Below are positions 33,435-43,790 of a stretch of DNA of 44,251 nucleotides, piece by piece (within the stretch, counting starts at the first letter, position 1; every line of letters starts with the position of its first letter). A program made the translations under genes and the position numbers. This DNA comes from Devosia sp. (GTDB taxonomy: Bacteria > Pseudomonadota > Alphaproteobacteria > Rhizobiales > Devosiaceae): NCBI GenBank assembly GCA_030680995.1, contig JAUXUM010000104.1, positions 1-44,251 on the forward strand. Reading direction: 5' to 3'. Below the pieces are notes generated by a model that did not search any database, was not told the origin of the DNA, and saw only the letters and a program-made list of their open reading frames with translations.

Positions 33435-34250
33435 ATGGAAATCCGTCGCATACTGCTAAACATCGATTTCGATGCGTTCTCGCCAGCCCTGGTGAGATGC
33501 GCCGAGGAGCTGGCGCGGCGGTTTGGGGCCGATCTCGTCGGCATTGCGGCTGCCGAGCCGTATCCGGTCATGACCGGAGGGAGGGGTGCGGGGGTCGCCG
33601 CCACCCTCTATGCCGACGAGCGTGCGGCGATCGAGGCGCAACTGCGGGCGCTGGAGGTCAATTTCCGCAAGTCCCTGTCCCCGGATACCAAGACAGAGTG
33701 GCGGTGCAGCGTGGAGACGCCGAACCGCAGCCTGGTCTCGGCCGCAAGAAGCGCCGACCTCATCATGGCCGGGTCGGCGGCGGCCGGCGGATTCCGGCGC
33801 CGGGTCGATCTTGGCGAGCTCATTATTGCCGCGGGACGGCCCGTGCTGGTGGCGGCGGCAGGTGCCGAAACGATCAAGGGCGAGACAATCGTTGTCGGCT
33901 GGAAGGATACGCGCGAAGCGCGTCGCGCGGTTTCCGATGCCTTGCCGATGCTGCGCCTGGCCAAGAAAGTCGTGGCCGTGGCGATCGAGGATGGCGACAC
34001 ATCGATGCAGAAGGAGAGCCTGGCCGGCCTTCTCGCCTGGCTTGGGCGACATGAGATCGAGGCAATTGGTGATCTCCATGCCGCGCAAGGCGACGCCGCC
34101 CAGCAGCTGGAGGATCTTTCCAGAGGCTTTGGCGCCGATCTTGTGGTTACGGGAGGATACGGCCGCAGCCGTCTGCAGGAATGGCTGTTCGGCGGAATGA
34201 CCCGCGGCCTGCTGACCCACCATACCACCAACCGGTTCATGTCGAACTGA
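33435..34250 (+). CDS. Tandem-domain universal stress protein
   Basis: From ATG 33435 (GAAGGGA 7 bp upstream) the product is 271 residues with two Usp domains. The first starts RRILLNIDFDAFSPALVRCA; the second runs through ETIVVGWKDTREARRAVSDA and ends with the ATP-type motif GGYGRSRLQEWLFGGMTRG (G-2x-G-9x-G). Tandem Usp proteins often sit in low-oxygen or stationary-phase regulons. It is divergent from the cytochrome operon and could share its control region, although the FNR box is 131 bp from this start. Confidence 0.9.
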   Translation: MEIRRILLNIDFDAFSPALVRCAEELARRFGADLVGIAAAEPYPVMTGGRGAGVAATLYADERAAIEAQLRALEVNFRKSLSPDTKTEWRCSVETPNRSLVSAARSADLIMAGSAAAGGFRRRVDLGELIIAAGRPVLVAAAGAETIKGETIVVGWKDTREARRAVSDALPMLRLAKKVVAVAIEDGDTSMQKESLAGLLAWLGRHEIEAIGDLHAAQGDAAQQLEDLSRGFGADLVVTGGYGRSRLQEWLFGGMTRGLLTHHTTNRFMSN

Positions 34251-34467
34251 GGTAGGGCGCCAAGCTGGGCTCGGACAACCGAAGTCAACGAGAGTCGCGG
34301 CCCCGAGACGAGCGGCATCAGCCCATGGCCCCGAGGCGAGTTCGTCACTTGCGGCGCAGGGTTCTGCGGCAGTTACCGGTCACGGCCGTCACCCAGAATG
34401 AGCGCAGCGGGCGACAAGGTTCCGGTCGTTCCACTGGCAATCCGCCGCGCGGACAGCAACAGGAAAT

Positions 34468-34690
34468 CGGTCACGGCTTGGTCCTTCTCGATAGGTCGGC
34501 TGTTCGCCATGAGCGAGATCCAGAACCCGACCTTCGGCTTTTTGCCCGTCTGGCGGGGGTCAATCTCTTCATCGCGCTCTTCAACCTGATGCCGGCCTTC
34601 CCGATGGATGGCGGGCGGGTGCTTCGCGCTCTGCTGGCGATGCGGCTTTCCCGCACCGTCGCCGCCCGCTATGCGGCGGCTGCGGGATTG
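34468..34690 (+). pseudogene. Relic of an M50 (site-2) membrane metalloprotease
   Basis: TAWSFSIGRLFAM in one frame resembles the N-terminus of M50 proteases. In another frame ARLAGVNLFIALFNLMPAFP then MDGGRVLRALLAMRLSRTVA shows the NLxPxFPxDGG motif that carries the third zinc ligand. The HExxH part between them is deleted and the frames do not join. M50-CBS proteases of this kind often sit beside Usp and CBS genes, as here. Confidence 0.7.
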
Positions 34691-35088
34691 TCGGGATATT
34701 CAAATCGGGCAAAAAGTGAATGGGCGGCAATGCGTCCTTAATGTCAGCTGTCCATCCTTCACGCTGACCTGGACGTGACCGTCGCGAGCGCCCAGGATTT
34801 CTTGGATCGCCACCTGCTTCACACCCTGCGGGATCTCGGGATCTGAAGCTGCGGCAGGCGGTGAACCGCATCGTCCGCAATGCGTGAGGCCTTGCGAGCC
34901 ATTTCAGCCTCCGTGCGCCGGGTCTGGAAGGGAGGAACGCCCCCAAGACCAATATCCATGGCGTCTCCAGCCGGGCAGGCTTTGATCCAAATCAGCGAGC
35001 CGGTCTGAGGTGCGGCAACAGCACCCCTGATCGTCGAGACAGGTCAAGTCCCCGATCCCGCAATGCCGACCGGAACGTTTGATCTGTA
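34691..35088. other. Gene-free spacer with unassigned relics
   Basis: I find no intact gene. A minus-strand stretch at about 34745-34850 reads EIPQGVKQVAIQEILGARDG then HVQVSVKDGQLTL, protein-like but broken at both ends, so probably another relic. Downstream is the promoter region of the SDR gene at 35160. Confidence 0.35.
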
Positions 35089-35102
35089 TCATGACTCCAC
35101 TC
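35089..35102 (+). promoter_or_regulatory. FNR/FixK-like box upstream of the SDR gene
   Basis: TTGATCTGTATCAT matches TTGAT-N4-ATCAA in nine of ten fixed positions. Its centre is about 64 bp from the ATG at 35160. A weak TTACGT lies 32 bp from the centre, the class II position. Confidence 0.55.
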
Positions 35103-35159
35103 AAGGCGGGGGTGTTACGTTTATTTTAAATGGATAGCGAGTGAAGGCGGGAGCGCATC

Positions 35160-35930
35160 ATGGTACTCGTTCAAGGCAAGATCGCGTTGGTGACCGGGGC
35201 CGGGGCCGGCATCGGCCGCGCCACGGCACTCAAGTTCGCCGAAGAGGGTGCGAAGGTTGTCGTTTCCGACATCGAATCCGATGGCGGTGAAGAGACGGTC
35301 GATCTGGTCAGGAAGAACGGCGGCGACGCCTCCTTCTTCAAGGCCGACGTATCGAAGGCCGACGAGGTTCAGGCCATGGTGGCGCATACGGTCGCGACCT
35401 ACGGTCGTCTCGATTGCGCATGCAATAATGCCGGCATCGAGGGCACGCTCGCGCCGATGGCCGAGCAGACGGAAGAAAGCTTCGACCGCGTTGTTGCGGT
35501 CAACCTGCGCGGCGTTTTCCTGTGTCTGCGCGCCGAGATTACGGCCATGCTGAAGACAGGCGGCGGTGCCATCGTCAATCTCTCCTCGGTCGCCGGGCTC
35601 ATCGGCTTTGCCGGACTTTCCCCCTATGTCGCCTCCAAGCACGCCATCAACGGCCTCACCAAGAACGCGGCGCTCGAGTACGCCAAAATGGGCATTCGCG
35701 TGAACTCGATCTGCCCGGGCGGTATCGACACCCGGATGCTCGATTCGCTGGCCGAACAGGCAACGGGCGGAAGCATGGCAGCCTCGGAGATGATGGCGCC
35801 GCTCCACCCGATCGGCCGCATCGGTACCGGCGACGAGGTGTCCAACCTCATCGTCTGGCTCTGCTCGCCGCGGGCGTCCTTCGTGACCGGTGCCCACATT
35901 GCGATCGACGGCGGATACGTCGCCCAGTAG
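35160..35930 (+). CDS. Short-chain dehydrogenase/reductase (classical SDR)
   Basis: The 256-residue protein has the classical SDR signature: cofactor loop [17 protein letters not shown], catalytic Ser in [16 protein letters not shown], and [11 protein letters not shown] with Tyr and Lys. Asp in [10 protein letters not shown] suggests a preference for NAD(H). It ends with [16 protein letters not shown], typical for tetrameric SDRs of the FabG/glucose-dehydrogenase type. Substrate unknown. GGCGGGAG lies 6-8 bp upstream of ATG. An FNR-like box lies in its promoter. Confidence 0.92.
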   Translation: MVLVQGKIALVTGAGAGIGRATALKFAEEGAKVVVSDIESDGGEETVDLVRKNGGDASFFKADVSKADEVQAMVAHTVATYGRLDCACNNAGIEGTLAPMAEQTEESFDRVVAVNLRGVFLCLRAEITAMLKTGGGAIVNLSSVAGLIGFAGLSPYVASKHAINGLTKNAALEYAKMGIRVNSICPGGIDTRMLDSLAEQATGGSMAASEMMAPLHPIGRIGTGDEVSNLIVWLCSPRASFVTGAHIAIDGGYVAQ

Positions 35931-36035
35931 GCGCCTATCGTCTCGTGATCAAGGCTCAACGGCCACGCGCAGCGCTGGCCGCGGCAAGCACGGAGATTTT
36001 GTAGATTGGCCAGTGTCTGGCCCAGGGAGAATCGG

Positions 36036-36944
36036 ATGTCTCTTGAGCGCTTTCGCAGAACGAGGATGGTCGTACTCAACCGGGGCTCGATGGTCTACCA
36101 GGCAGCACGTGCCATGGCGGACAATCACATCGGTTCGGTGCTTGTGAGTGAACCAGGGGGCCTTGCGGGGATCCTGACCGACCGTGATCTCGCGCTTGCC
36201 GCCCTCGGTGGGGAGATTGAGGCCAAGACAACGTCATTGGGCGAGGTGATGTCCGAAGACGTGATTGCTTGCGACATTGGCGCAGATCTCGACGAGGTGG
36301 TTCGCCTCATGCGGGAGCATGGTGTCCGCCGCATTCCGATTACCGAGAGCGGACGGCTGGTCGGGCTGGTCACTTTCGATGATCTCGTGGTGGATGGCTC
36401 AATCGGTCTGGATGCCCTGCGTTCGATCGTCGTCGCCCAGCTTGAGGTCGAGGCGCCGCAAAAGCCCGCTGGAATGTTGCATCCACAAGGTTCCGCGCGT
36501 CCCGAACAAAGGGCCGCCGGTCGCGCCCGCGCCCTGATGCGGGCGCAGGCCCGTGCGGAGGCTACCTACAACCGCCTGGTCGGGTCGGTCTTGGGTGCAG
36601 CCAGACTGGATCGAGATCGCTCGGAGCGGGCCTTGCTGCTCGGGCTATGCATGCTCTGCCGACGCCTGATCCCACAGGAGGCCCAGCATCTCATCGCACA
36701 GCTTCCCTCGAAGTTGCAGCCGGCGCTTGACCAATGTCTCGATGGGCCGGATCGGATCGTGACTGCGGATACGATCAGGGATGAGCTTGCCCGCGCGCTC
36801 GGACTGGATCCGGAGCGGGCGACCGAGGTCATGCAGGCGGTCTTCAAAGCGGTCGGCAACACTGTTGCCGCGGGCCAGATCAACGAAGTCCGAGGGCACC
36901 TGCCACAAGACATGAAGCACCTGTTTCCAACGCCCGCTTCATGA
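36036..36944 (+). CDS. CBS-domain pair fused to DUF2267
   Basis: From ATG 36036 (MSLERFRRTRMVVLNRGSMV) the product is 302 residues. Two CBS motifs form a Bateman module (about 10-135: ADNHIGSVLVSEPGGLAGIL and EHGVRRIPITESGRLVGLVT), which usually senses adenine nucleotides. After a charged linker comes DUF2267 (about 185-300: LLLGLCMLCRRLIPQEAQHL and RGHLPQDMKHLFP). DUF2267 proteins often occur with Usp and CBS genes in stress clusters; their role is unknown. I place the start at 36036 because AGGGAGAA precedes it. Confidence 0.87.
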   Translation: MSLERFRRTRMVVLNRGSMVYQAARAMADNHIGSVLVSEPGGLAGILTDRDLALAALGGEIEAKTTSLGEVMSEDVIACDIGADLDEVVRLMREHGVRRIPITESGRLVGLVTFDDLVVDGSIGLDALRSIVVAQLEVEAPQKPAGMLHPQGSARPEQRAAGRARALMRAQARAEATYNRLVGSVLGAARLDRDRSERALLLGLCMLCRRLIPQEAQHLIAQLPSKLQPALDQCLDGPDRIVTADTIRDELARALGLDPERATEVMQAVFKAVGNTVAAGQINEVRGHLPQDMKHLFPTPAS

Positions 36945-37098
36945 GACCGCGCTGCCCTGGTTGGTTGGCGCGGATGCCGCCGATACGCATCCGCACACCG
37001 ACCTCGCCGGCATGCGACCGGTCAAGTCTCGAGTGAGCCGGCTTGGACGCAATCCTGCCAGAAAAATGGGGCTTCCGGCCGACCCCCAGATAACGCGG
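36945..37098. other. Spacer without recognisable genes
   Basis: The space between the CBS-DUF2267 gene and the relics shows no coding signal I can name. Minus-strand frames here are continuations of the broken cytochrome relic and contain no motifs. Confidence 0.3.
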
Positions 37099-37221
37099 CG
37101 CCCTGATCCAGTTCAAAACATCTTGGCCGGTTTCGACCCGGACCTTGAGACTGTGCGGATCGTGGCAGCCGATGCATTCGGTGACGGCGGGCACATGCGC
37201 AAAGCACCCCAAATAGCGAGT
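37099..37221 (-). pseudogene. Relic of a multiheme cytochrome c
   Basis: TRYLGCFAHVPAVTECIGCH and DPHSLKVRVE carry one intact CxxCH heme site in the setting typical of multiheme cytochromes, where a further CxxCH would follow. After RVET the sequence leaves the family. Its upstream end joins the ISAs1 fragment directly, so the gene was probably cut by the insertion or a later deletion. Confidence 0.65.
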
Positions 37222-37235
37222 CGGTCGTGAAGAAG

Positions 37236-37369
37236 CCGGGTGGCGCACGACACCAAAAGCAGGATTTCCGGCAGTGGATAGGCCGCCCGCCACTGCTGAC
37301 GCGGATCGGACAGCGCCGAGAAGTGATCGAGGATCGATACCGGGCGAGACGGCGGACGGGAACATCACA
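37236..37369 (-). pseudogene. ISAs1-family transposase fragment (N-terminal part)
   Basis: The minus strand reads VSILDHFSALSDPRQQWRAA then YPLPEILLLVSCAT, the N-terminus of ISAs1-family transposases ('L.HF..L.DPRQ.WK..YPL.EILLLVLCA'). The part that should follow is not here; the next section of such a protein is the fragment at 30966-31241 on the plus strand. Confidence 0.8.
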
Positions 37370-37507
37370 GGGCTCCGGAAACGCGAAGCTCTCCATAATC
37401 ACATTCGCCCCGACCTCGGCGCCCCCAACGCGTCGACCTGAAGCAATTGCCATGGGCACAGATGACCGCCCGCCCTTGCCTTTTCCGAAGCAAATTGCAA
37501 ATGTCGC

Positions 37508-37530
37508 AACCCCGGTTTCGCCGGGGTTTT
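37508..37530 (+). terminator. Terminator-like hairpin upstream of dnaN
   Basis: AACCCCGGTTTCGCCGGGGTTTT has a CCCCGG/CCGGGG stem and ends in T residues, 40 bp before dnaN. No intact gene ends just upstream; the closest plus-strand gene stops at 36944. It may be left from a gene that once preceded dnaN. Confidence 0.65.
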
Positions 37531-37570
37531 CGGCTGCCCGAGGGGCGGCGTCGATCGGGGAAACCAGGTT

Positions 37571-38689
37571 ATGAAAGTCACTCTCGAGCGCAACCATCTG
37601 CTCAAGTCGCTGGGCCATGTGCATCGCGTGGTGGAGCGGCGCAACACCTACCCGATCCTCGCCAATGTGCTGCTCAAGGCCGCCGACGGCCGCATCGATC
37701 TGCGCGCCACCGACCTCGACATCGAGGTCACCGAAAGCGTGCCGGCCATGGTGGCGACGGCGGGCACCACGACTGTCCCCGCCCATACCCTCTACGAGAT
37801 CGTCCGCAAGCTGAGCGACGGGGCCGAGGTCAGGCTCGAGACCGAGGGCGCCGAGCAGATGCTGCTCACCTCCGGCCGCTCGCGCTTCCATCTCGCCTGC
37901 CTCTCGCCCGACAGCTTCCCCGATCTCAAATCCGGCAGCTTCACGCATCAGTTCTCGATCCCCGCGGCGGCGCTGCGCGAGCTGATCGAGCGCACCCAGT
38001 TCGCCATTTCGAACGAGGAGACGCGCTACTACCTCAACGGCATCTACATCCACGCCCTCGAGGCGGGTAAGGAAACCATCCTGCGCGCCGTGGCCACCGA
38101 CGGCCACCGCATGGCGCGCGCCGAGACCGAGGCGCCGGCGGGAAGCAAGGGCATGCCCGGCATCATCGTGCCCAAAAAGACCGTGAGCGAGGTGCAAAAG
38201 CTGCTCGAAGGCGCCGAGGGCGAGGTGGCCGTCGAAATCTCCGATACCAAGATCCGCTTCACCCTGGGCGGCGTCGTGCTGCTTTCCAAGCTGATCGAGG
38301 GCACCTTCCCAGATTACGAGCGGGTGACGCCCAAGAACAACGACAAGGAGATGAACGTCGACCGCGCCGCCTTCGCCACCGCCGTCGACCGCGTCTCCAC
38401 CATCGCTTCGGAGCGCGGCGGCAAGGCGGTCAAGCTTTCGGTCAAGGACGGCCAGCTCGAGCTTTCGGTCACCAATCCGGACCACGGCACCGCGAGCGAG
38501 GAACTGGCGGTCGAGTTCGAGCCGGAAAGCTTCGAGATCGGCTTCAACGCCCGCTACCTGCTCGATATCGTCGCCCAGATCCGCTCGGACAACGCGATCT
38601 TCCTGTTCAACGACGCGGGCTCCCCGACGCTGGTCAAGGAAGACGGCGAGGCCAAGGCGCTCTACGTGCTGATGCCGATGCGGGTCTGA
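37571..38689 (+). CDS. dnaN: DNA polymerase III beta subunit (sliding clamp)
   Basis: The 372-residue protein has the three clamp domains of about 120 residues each. MKVTLERNHLLKSLGHVHRV and VERRNTYPILANVLLKA open the first; NEETRYYLNGIYIHALE and FNARYLLDIVAQI lie in later domains, and YVLMPMRV is the conserved C-terminal end. The dimeric ring holds polymerase III on DNA. It leads a dnaN-recF-gyrB order with recF 10 bp downstream. dnaA is not adjacent; the upstream DNA is relic sequence. Confidence 0.98.
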   Translation: MKVTLERNHLLKSLGHVHRVVERRNTYPILANVLLKAADGRIDLRATDLDIEVTESVPAMVATAGTTTVPAHTLYEIVRKLSDGAEVRLETEGAEQMLLTSGRSRFHLACLSPDSFPDLKSGSFTHQFSIPAAALRELIERTQFAISNEETRYYLNGIYIHALEAGKETILRAVATDGHRMARAETEAPAGSKGMPGIIVPKKTVSEVQKLLEGAEGEVAVEISDTKIRFTLGGVVLLSKLIEGTFPDYERVTPKNNDKEMNVDRAAFATAVDRVSTIASERGGKAVKLSVKDGQLELSVTNPDHGTASEELAVEFEPESFEIGFNARYLLDIVAQIRSDNAIFLFNDAGSPTLVKEDGEAKALYVLMPMRV

Positions 38690-38699
38690 CGCCGGGTGC

Positions 38700-39821
38700 A
38701 TGATCAACCGCCACATCTCCCGCCTGCGTCTCACCCATTTCCGCAACTACCAGAGCGCGGCGCTCGATCTGGATGCCCGGCATCTGGTACTGGTGGGGCC
38801 GAACGGGGCGGGCAAGACCAATTTGCTCGAAGCCATTTCGCTGCTCTCGCCTGACCGCGGGCTGCGCCGGGCGCCGTTCGAGACGCTCGCCGCCCTGGGC
38901 TCCGACGGCGCCTGGGCGGTGGCCGCGACCATCGAGACCCCGGACGGACCGGCCGATATCGGCACCGGCGCCGGGCCGGGCGAGGCCGGCCGGCGCGTGC
39001 GCATCAACGGGGAGAATGCCCGCGCCGTCGAGGAGATGAGCGCCTATCTGCGCCTGCTCTGGCTGACCCCCAGCATGGACGGGCTCTTTTCCGGCCCGGC
39101 CGGCGACCGCCGCCGCTTTCTCGACCGCCTGGTGACGACCCTGATCCCCGGCCACTCGGCCTCTGTCGCCGACTTCGACAAGGCCATGCGTCAGCGCAAC
39201 CGCCTGCTCGTCGAGAACCGGGACCCGCTCTGGCTCTCGGCGGTCGAGGCGCAGATGGCCGAATACGCCGGCGCCATCCATTTCGCCCGGACCGACAGTC
39301 TCGGCCATCTGCAGGCGCTGATCCTCGACAGTCTCGAGGACGAGAATTTCCCCGCCGCCCGGCTGGCGCTGACGCCGCTCTTCAAGGACGGCTCCGAGCC
39401 GGGCTCGTCTTCGGCGCTCGAAAGCGAGCTCAAATTCCGCTGGGCCGCCGCGCGCGCCGCCGATCGTACGGCCGGACGAACGCTGCTTGGCCCGCATCGC
39501 GTCGATTTCGAGGTCCGGCATGCCCAGAAGGACATGCCGGCCGCGCTCGGCTCGACCGGCGAGCAGAAGGCGCTGCTGATCGGGCTCATCCTCGCCCACG
39601 CGCGGCTGGTCAGGCGCATGACCGCGATCACCCCGTTCCTGCTGCTCGACGAGATCGCCGCCCACCTCGACCCCGGTCGCCGCGCCGCGCTGTTTGCCGC
39701 GCTCGACGGCCTCGGCACCCAGTGTTTCATGACCGGCACCGATCCGATGCTGTTCGAGGCCCTGGGCGCGGGCGCACAGGTGGTGTCGGTGCGCGACGGC
39801 AGGCTTTCGCCGCTGGCCTGA
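38700..39821 (+). CDS. recF: DNA replication and repair protein RecF
   Basis: The 373-residue SMC-like ATPase has Walker A (VLVGPNGAGKTNLLEAISLL), the D-loop and Walker B region (FLLLDEIAAHLDPGRRAALF) and the ABC-type signature STGEQKALLIGLILAHARL. LRLTHFRNYQSAALDL is the usual N-terminus. RecF loads RecA at single-strand gaps with RecO and RecR. It starts 10 bp after dnaN, so they share a transcript. Confidence 0.97.
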   Translation: MINRHISRLRLTHFRNYQSAALDLDARHLVLVGPNGAGKTNLLEAISLLSPDRGLRRAPFETLAALGSDGAWAVAATIETPDGPADIGTGAGPGEAGRRVRINGENARAVEEMSAYLRLLWLTPSMDGLFSGPAGDRRRFLDRLVTTLIPGHSASVADFDKAMRQRNRLLVENRDPLWLSAVEAQMAEYAGAIHFARTDSLGHLQALILDSLEDENFPAARLALTPLFKDGSEPGSSSALESELKFRWAAARAADRTAGRTLLGPHRVDFEVRHAQKDMPAALGSTGEQKALLIGLILAHARLVRRMTAITPFLLLDEIAAHLDPGRRAALFAALDGLGTQCFMTGTDPMLFEALGAGAQVVSVRDGRLSPLA

Positions 39822-39859
39822 CAAGGTGCCGCATCCCCTTGCAAATGGGCAAAAAATAG

Positions 39860-42394
<2,535 letters not shown>

Positions 42395-42408
42395 TGCTTG
42401 TCTGTGCA

Positions 42409-42437
42409 CGGAAGCATAACCTGCACATGGGAGCCCG
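42409..42437. repeat. Left 29-bp perfect inverted repeat of the toxin-antitoxin unit
   Basis: Begins CGGAAGCATAACCTGCACAT and continues to 42437. It is the exact reverse complement of 43499-43527. The outer 18 bases (with GCA in front) also match the farther copy ending near 43607. Confidence 0.9.
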
Positions 42438-42614
42438 ACCCGGCAGGTTCACCTAGGCCCCCATTATAGGGCGATCATAGCGTTCCTGTTCGCTCCGGGC
42501 GGCAGGTGAAGCTCATCATTTCATGGGTGCCCGGCGAGGCGCTGGTGGTTTGCGGAACATCCTGCAATGAGTTCGTGGACGCTCCCTTGATCTATTCCGG
42601 AAAAGATATAAGTT
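42438..42614. other. Spacer and promoter region of the toxin-antitoxin unit
   Basis: No coding sequence is recognised. A perfect palindrome TTCCGGAA (42595-42602) followed by AAGATATAAG lies 12 bp before the toxin start and may be the promoter and the antitoxin's operator. Confidence 0.35.
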
Positions 42615-43082
42615 ATGTCCAGAATTCCGAAGCCTCTCCGATGGCTTGTTCCATCGAAGGATGAGCTGTTGGGCATGCCGGATGACGTGAAGGATGGGAT
42701 CGGCCACCTGCTCAGTCAGCTTCAGCATGGCGAAGAAGCAGGTGAACCTGGAATCAAGAGATTCCATGAAGACCCCCGGATCGCCCACCTTTTCAAGGTG
42801 CTTTCCGACGGCAAGGACGGGAATACCTACCGAGGGGTGGCGGCCGTCGAGTTCGAGGAAGGCGTCTGGGTTATCGACGTCTTCAGGAAGCAGTCGACGT
42901 CAGGAATTTCGACGCCGAAGAAGGACATAGATCGCATCGCCAGCAGGCTTTCGAGGCTGAAGGAATACAGGAAGTCGCCGGAAGGCTTGCGGGCCATCGC
43001 CGGCATGAAGGCCGAATACGAGGCAGAGCAGAAGAAGGCGGGGATCGGGTCTTCGGAGTTCTCAAAGCCTGGGAGAAGATGA
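42615..43082 (+). CDS. HigB-type (RelE/Gp49-like) toxin
   Basis: The 155-residue protein has the core of phage-derived Gp49-like/HigB toxins: GIGHLLSQLQHGEEAGEPGI, then KVLSDGKDGNTYRGVAAVEF and VWVIDVFRKQSTSGISTPKK. These toxins are RelE-fold ribonucleases that cut mRNA on the ribosome. The C-terminal tail of about 35 charged residues is longer than usual. The stop overlaps the antitoxin start (ATGATGA), with toxin first, as in higBA. GC is lower than the neighbours, which fits a mobile origin. Both genes lie inside perfect inverted repeats. Confidence 0.85.
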   Translation: MSRIPKPLRWLVPSKDELLGMPDDVKDGIGHLLSQLQHGEEAGEPGIKRFHEDPRIAHLFKVLSDGKDGNTYRGVAAVEFEEGVWVIDVFRKQSTSGISTPKKDIDRIASRLSRLKEYRKSPEGLRAIAGMKAEYEAEQKKAGIGSSEFSKPGRR

Positions 43083-43444
43083 TGGACGAGAAATTGGAAG
43101 CATTCGGCAGCGGCAACGTGTTTGCGGATCTGGGCATTCCCAACCCCGAAGAGCATCGCGCCAAATCGCGGCTTGTCGCCAAGATTTCCGCTGTCATTCG
43201 TGAGCGGGGCCTGACCCAGGCCGAGGCCGCCACCATTACCGGCGTCCCTCAACCCAAAATCTCCGGCTTGGTCCGCGGCCAGTTTCGGGATTTCAGCTCT
43301 GATCGGCTGTGCCGAATGCTGAACAGGCTGGGCGTCACGGTTTCCATGGTTCTTGTCGATGAGCCCGACTGGAGTCCCGGGGCAACTACCGTGAGCGAGG
43401 CTGAAGAGGCTCACGCGAGGTCTGAGCCAGCGATGTCGATATGA
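43079..43444 (+). CDS. HigA-type XRE antitoxin
   Basis: The 121-residue protein has an XRE helix-turn-helix: AKISAVIRERGLTQAEAATI, TGVPQPKISGLVRGQFRDFS, then SDRLCRMLNRLGVTVSMVLV. This is the COG5606-like group that pairs with Gp49-type toxins; it neutralises the toxin and represses its own promoter. Two ATGs (43079, 43082) are possible starts and both overlap the toxin stop. The C-terminal tail (after EPDW) is charged and looks disordered. Confidence 0.87.
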   Translation: MMDEKLEAFGSGNVFADLGIPNPEEHRAKSRLVAKISAVIRERGLTQAEAATITGVPQPKISGLVRGQFRDFSSDRLCRMLNRLGVTVSMVLVDEPDWSPGATTVSEAEEAHARSEPAMSI

Positions 43445-43485
43445 CGGCGTTGTAGCTCCCTGAGCCAAATCGTCAGTGAGTCAAT

Positions 43486-43605
43486 TTATGCTTCCGTCCG
43501 GGCTCCCATGTGCAGGTTATGCTTCCGGATGACTCAGGATATGGTTCCGGAACTTGGCTGAAACCCGCGGAAATGCGGGGGATGGCGAGTCAGGTTATGC
43601 TTCCG
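43486..43605. repeat. Right end: multiple copies of TTATGCTTCCG, including the right inverted repeat
   Basis: The right 29-bp inverted repeat is at 43499-43527. TTATGCTTCCG occurs at 43486-43496, 43517-43527 and 43595-43605, with a variant ATATGGTTCCGG at 43539-43550. Several spaced repeats at an end, matched by one at the left end, are the layout of IS21-type transposase binding sites; no transposase remains. Confidence 0.75.
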
Positions 43606-43610
43606 TGCGC

Positions 43611-43790
43611 TTGTCCTTTCGCTTTCGCGCCGAAGCAAGGATCATTGTCCATGCGTGGGTCAACGACGAGGGCAGCAAGCGGGCATGTGATATGAACATC
43701 GACGCGTGCGTCGTCTTCAAGGACATGTTGGATCGCGGCAATCCGCCGGATGATTGGAATGCGGCGGCCCGTGAAAGCCGGAAGAAGTGA
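43611..43790 (+). pseudogene. C-terminal relic of a YhaV toxin
   Basis: LSFRFRAEARIIVHAWVNDE, then FKDMLDRGNPPDDWNAAARE follows the end of YhaV-type RNase toxins ('RFDS..IIVYAWVNDE...Y.VF..ML..GNPPDDW'). The N-terminal half and the PrlF antitoxin are missing; the breakpoint is at the last TTATGCTTCCG repeat, so the mobile unit probably removed or displaced them. Confidence 0.75.

Noticed and set aside
33242-33604. N-terminal extension of the tetraheme cytochrome to 33370 or 33604
   Set aside because: It would bury the signal peptide inside the protein and place the FNR-like box and -10 element inside the coding sequence; the far part is opposite the Usp gene.
37022-38746. A 574-codon frame opposite dnaN
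   Set aside because: Shadow of dnaN; only the short cytochrome and transposase relics near its end are meaningful, and these are in other frames.
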